DNA from: Staphylotrichum longicolle
Taxonomy: Eukaryota > Ascomycota > Sordariomycetes > Sordariales > Chaetomiaceae
Assembly: GCA_019096155.1 (NCBI GenBank)
Contig: JAHCVI010000004.1
Coordinates: 2,046,001 to 2,110,000 of the forward strand
Length of the DNA stretch: 64,000 nt
Direction of reading: 5' to 3'
Below are positions 55,127-64,000 of this stretch, one piece after another. The notes below the pieces were generated by a model, which saw only the letters and a program-made list of their open reading frames with translations, did not search any database and was not told the origin of the DNA. Made by a program: the position numbers and the translations under genes. Every line of letters begins with the position of its first letter. The stretch's first letter is position 1.

Positions 55127-56785
55127 TCACTCCTCCTCGAGGAGGATCCACGCCCACATAATTGATCCGCCGCTAGATCACCCCCATCGTCAGCACCAGA
55201 CCCCATGAACCGCAACGACACCACCATCAACCAAGCAAGAAACAAGAAGAAAACAAAGAACTTACCACGCAAACCCCTGAAAGACCCTCACCGCCTCCGC
55301 CGCCCTCTCCTGGCTCTCAAACATGGCCAGCACATACCACCGCGGCCCCGCCGCCGTCTCCTCCGTCTCATCATGCACCATCTCGCAAAACACCACCCCG
55401 CCATCGTCCCACCGCGCCCCGCTGCACCGCCCCGCGCGCGGGTACCCGTTGCCGCCCCTGCCGAGCTTGACGCGGAGGTAGCCCTTGCCGGCGTCGCCCT
55501 TCCACGCCTCGCGCGCCGCGGGGCTGAGCGGGCCGACCAGCACGCGCCACGGGTTCTCGACGACGGTGGCGCCGCGCGCGGCGAGACTGTGGATGTTGTA
55601 GGCGCCCGCGAGGGTCGGGTAGGCGGGCCGCGGGCGGAAGTGCTGCGGGGGCAGGGTGAGGTCCGGGGTGATGGGGGTGATGGTGTGGGCGAGGGGGATG
55701 TTGTAGAGGGTTGAGGGGAGGGCTGGGAGCGCGGGCGAGGCTGTGTTGGTGGTGGTGTTGACACTGGTGCTGGTCGTGGTCGTGGTTTCAGGTATGCTGA
55801 CCAGAGCATTGATCATGGTGTCGGGCGTGGTCTCAGCCGGGCTGTTGGTTATGGTACCGGGCGCAGTGCCGGGGGCAATATCGACCGGACGTTGTGTCAT
55901 AATCTCAGCCATACTGTTGGTCATGTTCCTGATGGTAAAACCGCGCGGGGCAGGGGTTGGGGTACCATCCGTGGACGGGGTTGTCAAGTCAATGAGGGTG
56001 GCGCTGTGCAGAACGAGAGCACCACTGGGTGTGCTCACATTGTTGCTAGCACTAGTACGCTTGGGAGTCGAGTCGTAGAAGACATCGAAATCGGCCTGTC
56101 CCCTGACGGAAGCCGCACTGGTTGTCGGTGACTCGGCTCTGGGCTCAGTGTTGCTCAAGCTGATCGAGTCCGAGGAAGACACAGAAGGATCCTGTTCAGT
56201 GTCGTCGGAAAAGTCCACCAAGTTTCCCTCGGCTTGGGGCTCGCGCAAGTCGCCTGAGGAAGTGTTGTTGCCGTTGCACTCGCCGGTAGAGGCAGCACGA
56301 TGCGGGCCAGCGTCGTGACATACCTCCATCGAGGTACTGGTTTCAGGGCCAACAGCAGTGCCGCCTGTCGCATAGTAGACATCCTCTTCGTTGATGGAAG
56401 AGGTGTCCGCGGCGTCGTGCTTCAAGAGGCGGGGCGCATCGCTCAGGAGGCATACTGTGCGTGTTTTGTGATCAGAAACCAGGCGACTGTAACTCAGCTC
56501 AAATAAGGTTCTCAGACTCATAGCATGTGGCTTGAGCTGGCGGGAGCGAGAAAATGAAGGGGTCGAAACAGAAAACTTACCCGCACCTCCGGCCTTCCTG
56601 ATCCGCTCGGCAGCCTGAATCTCGTCTTCCAGCTCACGACGGCCCTGCATTTTGCCCTCCTCGAAGGCCTGGGCAAAGCCAGATCCCCAGCCGGCGTCAA
56701 AACCCTTTTCGTAGCCCTTGACAAAAGACTCTTGCTCGCATCCACCATACGCATCTGCGGAGTTGCCCAACATGACGCGGGCCAT
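55127..56785 (-). CDS. Uncharacterised disordered fungal protein
   Basis: The main frame is 56785-55266. A canonical donor (GTAAGT at 55265) overlaps the apparent stop, and a 93-nt intron to 55173 leads to a 46-nt last exon ending at 55127, encoding CGGSIMWAWILLEEE. A second possible in-frame intron of 126 nt (56455-56580, GTAAGT donor) would remove KFSVS...HKTRT. The N-terminus has a Gly/aromatic repeat-like helix (FVKGYEKGFDAGWGSGFAQAF) followed by EEGKMQGRRELEDEI. The middle 250 residues are Ser/Thr-rich with long Thr runs. The C-terminus has folded-looking blocks (NIHSLAARGATVVENPWRVLVG; RWYVLAMFESQERAAEAVRVFQGF), the latter reminiscent of an RNA-recognition-like beta-alpha unit. The true 5' end may lie further upstream. 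No function is assigned. Confidence 0.6.
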
Positions 56786-58831
56786 GCTGACGATATGGGC
56801 CTCGGGAGTTGCTGCTCGAACGTGGCGGTTAGATTAGGTCACTGAGAAATGGAGAGAAAAATGGGAGAAGATAAGCAGAATACTTGCTCGAGCGCGCGTT
56901 GCCTTGGCCCATGGTCGGTTCGGCCATGGCTGCCATCTTAGTGATCGCCCTGTTGTTGCTGGTTTTTCTTTGGAAAAGGTTTGCGGCGTGGGTTGAGGGC
57001 AGAAGAGAGAAGAAGGAATGGAGTAGAGAAGGAAGCAAAAAAGCGGAGAAAACAAGAAGCACAGCACGTAGCCGCCAGTTGTCCGGTTGCAATAGCATCA
57101 GTCGCCGTGGGGTACCACCAAGATCCTCTAGGGTAGCCACGGCGGCTTCAGCTATCGCGGCTTGAACACCCATGGCGGCTTGAACACCTCGCAGCGAGAT
57201 TACCCCTCACAAACCCAGCATCTCTTTGCAACATGGCCGGCCCTTCTCAGCAGTACCACCTCCTCATAGCATCATCACGTCCTCGCGGCTTGGGCACCAT
57301 CGCAACTTGCGCATCTTCTTCAGCCTGAACAACTACTCGCACCCTGAAGCCTCATCGCACCTGGAACACACCAATAACTCACAGAAGCCCGTCGGCGCTG
57401 GAACTCTACCGGTGCAAACTGACAGTTTATAGCCAGCAATGGAAAGTGACTTGCGAGTGAAGGGAGTGATCATTCAGGGGCTTGTTGACTCTTGTCATGC
57501 ACGGGCCATGAGATGGGCCCCTTTTTCCTCAGGGACGCAGACCGCATAAGTGAGATAAGGGACTACTGGTCTTAGACATCCCTAGCTGCCTTTTGGAATG
57601 TTCAAGCTGTTAAGCCTATTGCGATGAAAACTTTATTGCCTTTCTCTCTCACAGCAGAAATCATTTTTTTAGGTGTCGGATCTGATGACACTGAGAAACA
57701 AGATTGTAGGGCCCGAGACTGCTGATCCGAGATGTCAATTCTGATAAGAGGTGATGGTTTGCTCCAAAGGAATCACGGCAAAACCAAGCAGAATTCGAGA
57801 GAATGGGTGCAGCGAGAGAGGAAGGCGGAGAGAACCCACATTTGCGGGATGGAGGCTGTCCCATGCCCGCAGACTATCACTCCCAAGCAAGACGCAGCCG
57901 AGTGATGCCATGAACGCCCATTAAAACAACAAGGAAGGGGAAAGGAACACATTTGCAAGAAATGCACATGTGACGGTTGGAGTTCTATCACAACCGGCCC
58001 CTGGGCGTCCTCCATCCAGTCCACGTCTTCTCTTCCCTTGGGCTACCAACCGCAAGACCTGTCTTCGCCGGCTGTTCCTCACAACCTTCTGATGACTACC
58101 TGAAGGCAACGACATGACACTAAAAACCGAGCAACCCGAGCCGTTCTTCTGCTGATTTGAGCAAACATTTTACCGAGCTCTTCACCAGGCCAAGTTGGGC
58201 AGGTCGAATCGACGAACTCCGTGGGCCAAGACGCTAACATGCAGCCCCATAATCTTAAAGAGGTTAAAAAAAGGCTTAGTTCATTGACGGCAAGGATGTG
58301 CCCAACGGATCCTTGTCTGGGTTGGGTTCAGGGTCCTCAATCTGGCTCGCAGCGCGGTGCTTCCAGAGCATGACAGGCCCAACAACACGCCCTTTGACAA
58401 GACCGGTGCAGAGTCTCTCCGAGTCACCGGTCAGCACCCACAACCTTAAACCCGTTCCAAAATACCTCGCCCCACAGGACCCTGCCGCATGCTGCAAGAC
58501 ACCATGCCCGCGATCTTAGATCGGGCATGGCCATGGAACCCCTGGCTGGAATCCAGCAGGCTGAGTGGTTAGGGACCTTGAAACATGCCTGGGCGGTTGA
58601 CTCAGCGCGGCTCCTAACCGTGACCGTTGGTTCCCGAGCTGAGCTTGAGCTGCAGGCTTCCGAGATGAGAATTCTTCTTTGCAAAAGGGGCAGACAGCTG
58701 ACCGATGTGAGGATAAAGCTTGGCCGTCTCCCCCGCGCCCAGTCGGTTGTGGCTTGCCCAGCTTGCCCAGACGTTTGTTCCCGTCTTGTCACTCGTTTCA
58801 GACCCTTTTCGTTCGCCAAGCAGCCGTCAAG
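56786..58831. other. Intergenic, 2.0 kb, no gene confirmed
   Basis: A CTAAC branch-like site and CAG at about 56819-56845 (minus strand) hint at an upstream exon of the preceding gene near 56930, but no frame-consistent join was found. The rest holds only short frames. Confidence 0.45.
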
Positions 58832-59502
58832 ATGCGCGTCGCCGAAGTTGCAACCCAGGCCCTGGTGGGCAGTCTCATGACTGTTCCCAGGGATGTGATG
58901 GTTTCACCCAACCCGGCTGGCTTGCTCGTCCGCCAGGCGACCACTTGCGGGACCATGGAGATAGCCTGTGGTACTGCATGTATCCCAACTGGAAGCCGTT
59001 GCTGCTCTACTACGTAGGTTTTCTCGCGAACCTTGTCCTCAGAGTCCTGACCATCTTGGCACCTGTACTAACCGCACTTCTCCTTGGACAGAACAGGCGA
59101 GTACTGCTCCATTGGGTGGTACTGCATGACCCCACCTGCACCGGAGGGCTGCTGTCAAGTGCGTACCGACACCAGGTTATTGCCATCTCACGTTCGCAGC
59201 AGCTAACAGGGACGAAACCAGGTCGGCAAAACCTGCAATCGTGTTGAGAGCGGTTGCAGCGCAGGCTCCAAGGAGTGCGGGAATGGGTAAGCAACCCTCC
59301 ATCCACCCATCTCGACACCGTGCCTAACGTATCTCGACTCAGGTGCATTCCCAATTCCGGCGTCTGCTGTCCGAGCGGTCGCTACTGCGACGCAGGGAAC
59401 GTGTGCGCCACTGGCGGCGGGTGCATAGCCGGGACTGGTACCGGCTCTGGCTCTGGTTCTGGCACGGGCTCCGGTTCTGGATCTAGCTCCGGCTCGGGCT
59501 CT

Positions 59503-59546
<44 letters not shown>

Positions 59547-59841
59547 TTCGGGCTCCGGATCCGGCAGCGGCAGCGGTAGCGGCAGCGGCAGCGGCTCCGG
59601 CGATACGTTCACCAGCAAGAAGCCGACCTACACTGTGGACCTAGGCCTTCCAACATACACCTCGAGCTATTCCTTCGAAATGCCGACCATCACCCCTGGC
59701 AGCTGGCTTCCTGGCGGCAGCAATGGCAACAACAATAACAATGGCAACGGCAATGGCAACGGGAGTCCCAGCAGCGGCACCGGGCTCGCTGTGCCGGCGG
59801 GTTTGATGGCTGTCGCTGGCGTGGTTGCCTTGTTCCTTTAG
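58832..59841 (+). CDS. Cys-rich GPI-anchored-type surface protein with Gly-Ser tract
   Basis: Four exons (58832-59013, 59092-59158, 59222-59286, 59343-59841) give 270 residues. The introns are 78, 63 and 56 nt, each with a CTAAC or CTAACA branch point. Two similar cysteine modules are visible: CGTACIPTGSRCC...YC...C and CGNGCIPNSGVCC...YC...C. They resemble chitin-binding or knottin-like units, though no family is certain. A tract of about 55 almost pure Gly-Ser residues follows, then a Thr/Tyr/Pro-rich stretch and an Asn/Gly run. The C-terminal tail is hydrophobic (LAVPAGLMAVAGVVALFL), as expected for GPI attachment. The N-terminal hydrophobic stretch is weak as a signal peptide. The likely location is the cell wall or outer surface. 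Confidence 0.72.
59431..59600. repeat. GC-rich hexamer-like microsatellite encoding (Gly-Ser)n
   Basis: Tandem GGCTCG/GGCTCT/GGCAGC codon pairs lie inside the last exon of the Cys-rich surface protein. The near-perfect GGCTCG block at about 59490-59545 is prone to length change by slippage. Confidence 0.9.
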
Positions 59842-60223
59842 GTGGTCACGAAGGGGTTGTGTTGGTGGAGATGCTGTGATGGTATCGGAGTGTATTCTAA
59901 GGTATTCGAAGGGCGCTATGTGGACTCCGACTTGGGAGGAAGGCATCGCCCATTTTACACTTCCCTGACAAGATGGCTGGCGTGGTTCCGATGTGAAGGG
60001 ACCTTTCCTGCCTGGGTATGGTCTAAGCCCTCAACCAGTGTATCCCTGGCTTTCATTTCTCGCCTTGTTCGATATCGCTCCGAAAGATGTCACCACCATG
60101 GAGTCGTTGTGATGGCGGATGAGCAACGAGATCGTTTATCTTCAGTCAACCGACAAACTGCATGGGAGTTGGACGACAGCTACTGTTTGAACTAATGGAA
60201 CTTGATTATGCTAGTATAAAATT
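59842..60223. other. Intergenic between convergent genes, no gene seen
   Basis: About 380 bp of shared 3' region. Confidence 0.5.
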
Positions 60224-62294
60224 CTAAATTTCATCCAAACCATCATGCAATCTGTCCAATACATGCAAGGTATCGTCTCTCTTCAGCAGCGCATATTGCC
60301 CACGCCGCCTCCTCCTCATCCACGAGAGCCCGGCCCCTAAAGCACCCAACACCCCAATAACCACGCCCCCCCCGATCCCCACCCACGCCAACACCCCCAG
60401 GCCCTCGGAGAGGTTATGGTTCGTCTTGACGGGATGCAGCATCATATTCGGCGCCCACACCCTCCCATCCTCCCCCTTCCACAGCACATACGGCACCTCC
60501 TCGACCTCCCCTTCCTCCCCAGCCACGCATCATAAATCCGGTCCGGAAACCCCGACCTCCACCAAAACGACGCCTTCTGCGTGACATACTCCCACGGCGA
60601 GCCCCTGTACACCGCCTCCCCGTACGCCATGCCCCGCATCCCCTCCGGCCGCTGCCGCGCGGCCCCATTATACACCTCGTCCATGTCCCGCTCATCCCAC
60701 CGCGGGTCCTGAAACAGCGGCCCCGGCGGCGCCACCAGCTTCAGCCCGTGCCACAGCGCAAAGCTCGACAGCGTCGCCTCGGAGTGGATCGCCAGCCCGA
60801 GGCGCGCCTGCGCGTGGTGCACCGCCTGCAGCAGGACGCGGCTCGCGCGGCCCATCGCCGGCTGGCACATCCACCCGCCGGGGGGCGCGCGCCGCCGGCC
60901 GAACCCCTGGTGCCAGTCGCGCCAGTACCAGTCGCGCAGGAAGGGGATGTGCGCGCAGGGCGCGAAGGCGATGAAATCCGCCTCGTCGCCGACGCCCCAC
61001 GCGAAGTCGTCGTCGAGCGGGTCCGGGGGCCCGGAGGGGCCGAGGGGGAGGAAGCCCGACGCGGGCGTCGGCAGCGCGAGCGAGGGCCAGGCGACGCCGC
61101 CGCCGCCGGAGAGGGTGGCGTTGACGGCGGCGAGGAGGGCCGAGTAGGGCCCGTGGACGGACGGCATGTAGAACCAGGTGCTGCGCTCGGCGGCTTGCTT
61201 GCGGGGCTGGGCGCGCGCGAAGGCGGCGAGGGCGGTCAGGTAGCGGCCGGCGTGGCCCGTGAAGCGGACGTCGAGCTCGAGCTGCCAGACGTGGGCGAAT
61301 TCCGGGTAGAAGTGGCCGAAGAGCTGGAGGGGCTGCATGATTTGGTAGGTGGCGCTGTGGGACTTGATGGTGGGGTACCAGCTGGCGAGGAGGGTCTCGT
61401 CGAAGAGGACGGTGATGCCCTGGAACTCGGGGGGCACGAGGTCGAAGATGGCGCGCTGGTAGTCGGCTTCGGTGGAGAAGATGTTGCGGGAGGTGTCTTT
61501 GACGTCGACGAGGAGGAAGACGGTGTAGTCGCTGCCGAACCGGAGGGAGGTTTCGGTGATGGTGGCACGGAGGTTGACGAGGTCTTCTGTGGTGTAGTTG
61601 TATCCCTCCCTGGCGCGGAAGACGATGGCGGTCCGTGGGTTGTACTGGGCTCCCAGCGGTTCGGGGATGGGGACCTTGATGTCTTCGTCTGCCTCGCGCA
61701 TGCGGAAGCGTCTCTCGCCGGGACGAATAGGCGTGGGGTGTTGGAACCTGAGGGCGTTGCGTTGCAGGCAGTGGTTTTGCAGAGACGACCAGTCGATTGT
61801 GTCCCATGCCACCTTGATCTTGCCGTATTCTGGCCTGTCATCGTGCCAGCCATACGGGCCGTAGCGGTCGGCCGCGGTCATCCATGTCTTGCTCAAATTC
61901 AAAGTCTCATAAGACCCGACAAAAGGATGGGGATATGCTGCAGCTCAAAGTTAGAAACTAGGTGGAAAATGCACGATAGTACTGCTTGGGTTATACCGAG
62001 ATTCTCGATGACGCTCTCATGCAAGTTGTCGTCGTTTGGCCGCTGCCCGAGCTCCAAGCCCCTTGGACCAACGCAGGTCACGCGTGGTGGAGCAGAAGGC
62101 CACGGCTTGACCCGTGTCTCGCTGTCTGGAGCTGTCGTGATTCTTGGCTTGGGGCCATCATTTGCTGGTTCGTGAGTTTCTGGCAGACTCTCCAGACGAG
62201 GCTCGTAAAATATCAGGAGCAGGGATCCGATCACTAGCGTCAGCGCAGCTAGGACAGAGACGAGGACGCGCGTCCGGATGGCGGCGCTGATCAT
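60224..62294 (-). CDS. DUF3405 family membrane protein (glycosyltransferase-like); one 1-base frameshift in this sequence
   Basis: Exon 1 is 62294-61997; a 59-nt intron (61938-61996, CTAAC branch, CAG end) leads to exon 2 down to 60224. The N-terminal membrane anchor is LVSVLAALTLVIGSLLLIF. DUF3405 blocks follow: FVGSYETLNLSKTW, RYGPYGWHDD, TAIVFRAREGYNYT, SDYTVFLLVDV, HVWQLELDVRFTGHAG (an acidic D-x-D-like site), WPSLALPTPASG, and GDEADFIAFAPC. At 60517-60520 (CCCC) the frame shifts; one base seems to be missing, after which EEVPYVLWKGEDGRVWAPNMMLHPVK continues the family. A second hydrophobic segment (VLAWVGIGGGVVIGVLGALGAGL) then precedes RRRRRG. The full product would be about 670 residues. 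The family is fungal, and its acceptor and donor are unknown. Confidence 0.85.
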
Positions 62295-63173
62295 GTTTTT
62301 CTCATGCTCGACTGTCTGGTGGAAGGGCGCCGGCGACCATGTTCCTATGGCGTGTTGTGGGAGGTTGAAACAGAGTTCGGATTTCGGAGTTCAGGATCAG
62401 TTGAGAATTCGTTCAGGGGTCTCGGATTCGAAGCAAGGGCTGTTGTCCCACATCCCTGCGCCTCATCTCGTCCCATCTTTCGGCTCGTTGGCTGTCTGGG
62501 CTTACCTGCCAAGCACGGGATCGCGCCGCAAAGCTGGGGCGACGAATCTGCGTCGGGCTTCCCGACAAGGGGGTCTGCGCCTGTGGAGCCAGCCGCTTCG
62601 ATCCTATTGCCCGACCCTCATCGCGATGGGGCTCAGACGCGTGTCCGCATGAACCCTAGATTATCGAAGGATCACTTGGAAAACCAACGAACCGTCTTGC
62701 TACCTGGCAATAGGTAAGGTCCTTGTGCATCCTCGGCAAAATTCATGTTCAAGTCTGGTCTGCGCAACACAGCCGCGCTTTGTTGATTGAGCTCGTGGAA
62801 CCCACTATCCCGTGTTGCCAGGCCTGCCAGGGGAGCCAAAGACACGTCAAGGCGAGGCTTCTCATCCCTTTTCTTCACATCTAGACAGAAGCTGTGAACC
62901 TGCATTTGCCCTTATTCAACGACGCGTCAATGTCTCGCAGGACAAACGATTGATCTTGTTTCTTATTTTAAACTAACATGCACAAGGTTACCATTGCTCG
63001 GAAGAAATTCCATTGACCCATCCCTGTCACGCGACCAATTACGAAACCATGGACAAGTTCTGAACCCCCCCACTCTCTCTCATGCAACGCACACACTCAT
63101 ACACCCGACCCATTCTCCTAGCTATTACCCTCCAAAACCCAACCCTTCACTTCACCACCTCCAGTCTCACTCG
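62295..63173. other. Intergenic, no gene seen
   Basis: This is the promoter of the DUF3405 gene and the 3' region of the next gene. Nothing recognised. Confidence 0.5.
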
Positions 63174-63992
63174 TCACTTGTCACTCTTATACCCATCCAC
63201 CAACTTCGAAATAAGCGCCGCCGCCTCCTCTCTCGATAACGCCCACTCTCCTTCGCCGGCGCCGTTCCCTTGCTTCGGTTTCTTCGCCTTTGAAGGCGCC
63301 TTCTTGACACCGCCGCTCGCCTCTCCCTTGCCGGCGCCGGTTCCTTTCTCCGCGTTCCCCGGCGTCAGCGGCAGTGGCTCCTTTGCACGGTCGCTTGCTT
63401 CGCCCTCGCCCTCGCCCTCATCTTCGTTCTTGCACTCCTCTGCATCCTCCTCGTCGCCGGCGTCATACTTCTCGTCGTCGTCGTTGTTGCCGGCCTCAGC
63501 CTGCGGAACTGGGTACGGAATGGTGGCTTGGTGTGTTTTGGATTCCGCGTCTGGTGTCGACCGTGTTGACCGTGTTGCCGGGGGTGAGTGAGTTCTTGGG
63601 TTTGGGGCAGGCGCAGGGGATAGTTTGGGTGCATCCGAATCTTTTGTTGAAACTCCGGTGAGGGCCGGTGTGGTTGAGGCTTCGGGGGCGGACGTTGCGA
63701 CTGCCCGAGGGGTTAGCGAGGTTTGTGCCCCCTTCGGTTCTTCCTCATCCTCTTCTTCCGATGAAAAAGGACTGCGCCACACAGGGGTGTCGCTGTCATC
63801 GTCCCTGTTTCCTGCATTCCGGCCTCGTGGTCTTGTCGAACTTGAGGCAGAAGCTGTCGCGCCTTTCGGCTTTGGCTGTGTCGAAAACCCGGCAGGACTG
63901 GAACTCGATGTCTTGTTGTCCTTGTCCTTTACGGTGGACAGGCTCGGGAACAGCGCGGATGCGGTAGAGCCACGAGTCTCGTCCTTCGCCAT
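63174..63992 (-). CDS. Acidic, intrinsically disordered protein of unknown function
   Basis: A single exon of 272 residues from an ATG at 63992, eight bases from the window end. Composition is Ser/Pro/Lys/Glu-rich with acidic runs (SSEEEDEEEP and GDEEDAEECKNEDEGEGEGE) and a Lys-rich block (KKAPSKAKKPKQG). The only helix-like part is the C-terminus (ALSREEAAALISKLVDGYKSD), which might be a short interaction helix. No domain was recognised. The alternating acidic and basic blocks resemble nuclear or chromatin-associated proteins, but that is only compositional. Confidence 0.6.
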   Translation of the reverse strand: MAKDETRGSTASALFPSLSTVKDKDNKTSSSSPAGFSTQPKPKGATASASSSTRPRGRNAGNRDDDSDTPVWRSPFSSEEEDEEEPKGAQTSLTPRAVATSAPEASTTPALTGVSTKDSDAPKLSPAPAPNPRTHSPPATRSTRSTPDAESKTHQATIPYPVPQAEAGNNDDDEKYDAGDEEDAEECKNEDEGEGEGEASDRAKEPLPLTPGNAEKGTGAGKGEASGGVKKAPSKAKKPKQGNGAGEGEWALSREEAAALISKLVDGYKSDK

Positions 63993-64000
63993 GAACGGAG

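Noticed and set aside
59431..59600. Tandem repeat considered as a CRISPR-like array
   Set aside because: The units are Gly-Ser codon repeats within a coding exon, there are no spacers, and the organism is a eukaryote.
60748..62175. 475-codon open frame on the plus strand
   Set aside because: It is antisense to the DUF3405 gene, with a low-complexity Gly/Glu/Val/Arg composition.

Overview
The window is nuclear DNA of a filamentous ascomycete (Pezizomycotina, most likely a Sordariomycete). The evidence is short spliceosomal introns (about 50-145 nt, GTRNGT donors, CTRAC branch points), HET-domain genes, a PTH11-type membrane protein, a CFEM protein, fungal-only families (DUF3405, DUF6914, STAND N-terminal domain), a Pot2-like transposon and a GC-rich composition. 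Genes lie on both strands without operons. All exon coordinates were inferred by eye from splice signals and frame continuity.

Layout. 1-2.8 kb: 3' end of a nonribosomal peptide synthetase ending in a degenerate carrier domain and a disordered tail. 3.8-8.3 kb: a HET-domain gene split by a 1,850-bp Pot2-like DNA transposon with perfect 43-bp inverted repeats. 9.4-11.3 kb: a SAM methyltransferase and a stand-alone RapZ C-terminal-domain protein. 11.8-24.7 kb: membrane and surface genes (a 1,301-residue CorA-like protein with eight introns, a PTH11-type seven-helix protein, a CFEM protein, a four-helix MARVEL-like protein, and a STAND-N-domain protein with one membrane helix). 25.4 kb: tRNA-Arg(ACG) with a 6-nt intron. 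25.8-34.9 kb, minus strand: a secreted or anchored protein, a BTB protein and a large NLR-like STAND protein (NACHT-type NTPase, ankyrin repeats, SPRY). 35.8-45.9 kb, minus strand: a GH10 xylanase, the mitochondrial translation factor GUF1 and a 1,372-residue MIT-domain protein. After a 3.4-kb gene-poor gap come a second HET gene (49.3-51.1 kb), a GT25-type glycosyltransferase, a DUF6914 protein, a disordered protein, a Cys-rich GPI-type protein with a long Gly-Ser tract, a DUF3405 glycosyltransferase-like membrane protein and an acidic disordered protein.

Two themes stand out. First, self/non-self or innate-immunity-type genes are frequent here: two HET genes, an NLR with SPRY, a STAND-N protein and a BTB protein. 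Second, four unrelated single-copy genes (HET, NLR, GUF1, DUF3405) carry single-base frameshifts, each in a short homopolymer run. GUF1 is a conserved organelle gene, so most of these are probably sequence or assembly errors rather than true pseudogenes. This affects how the broken HET and NLR genes should be read.
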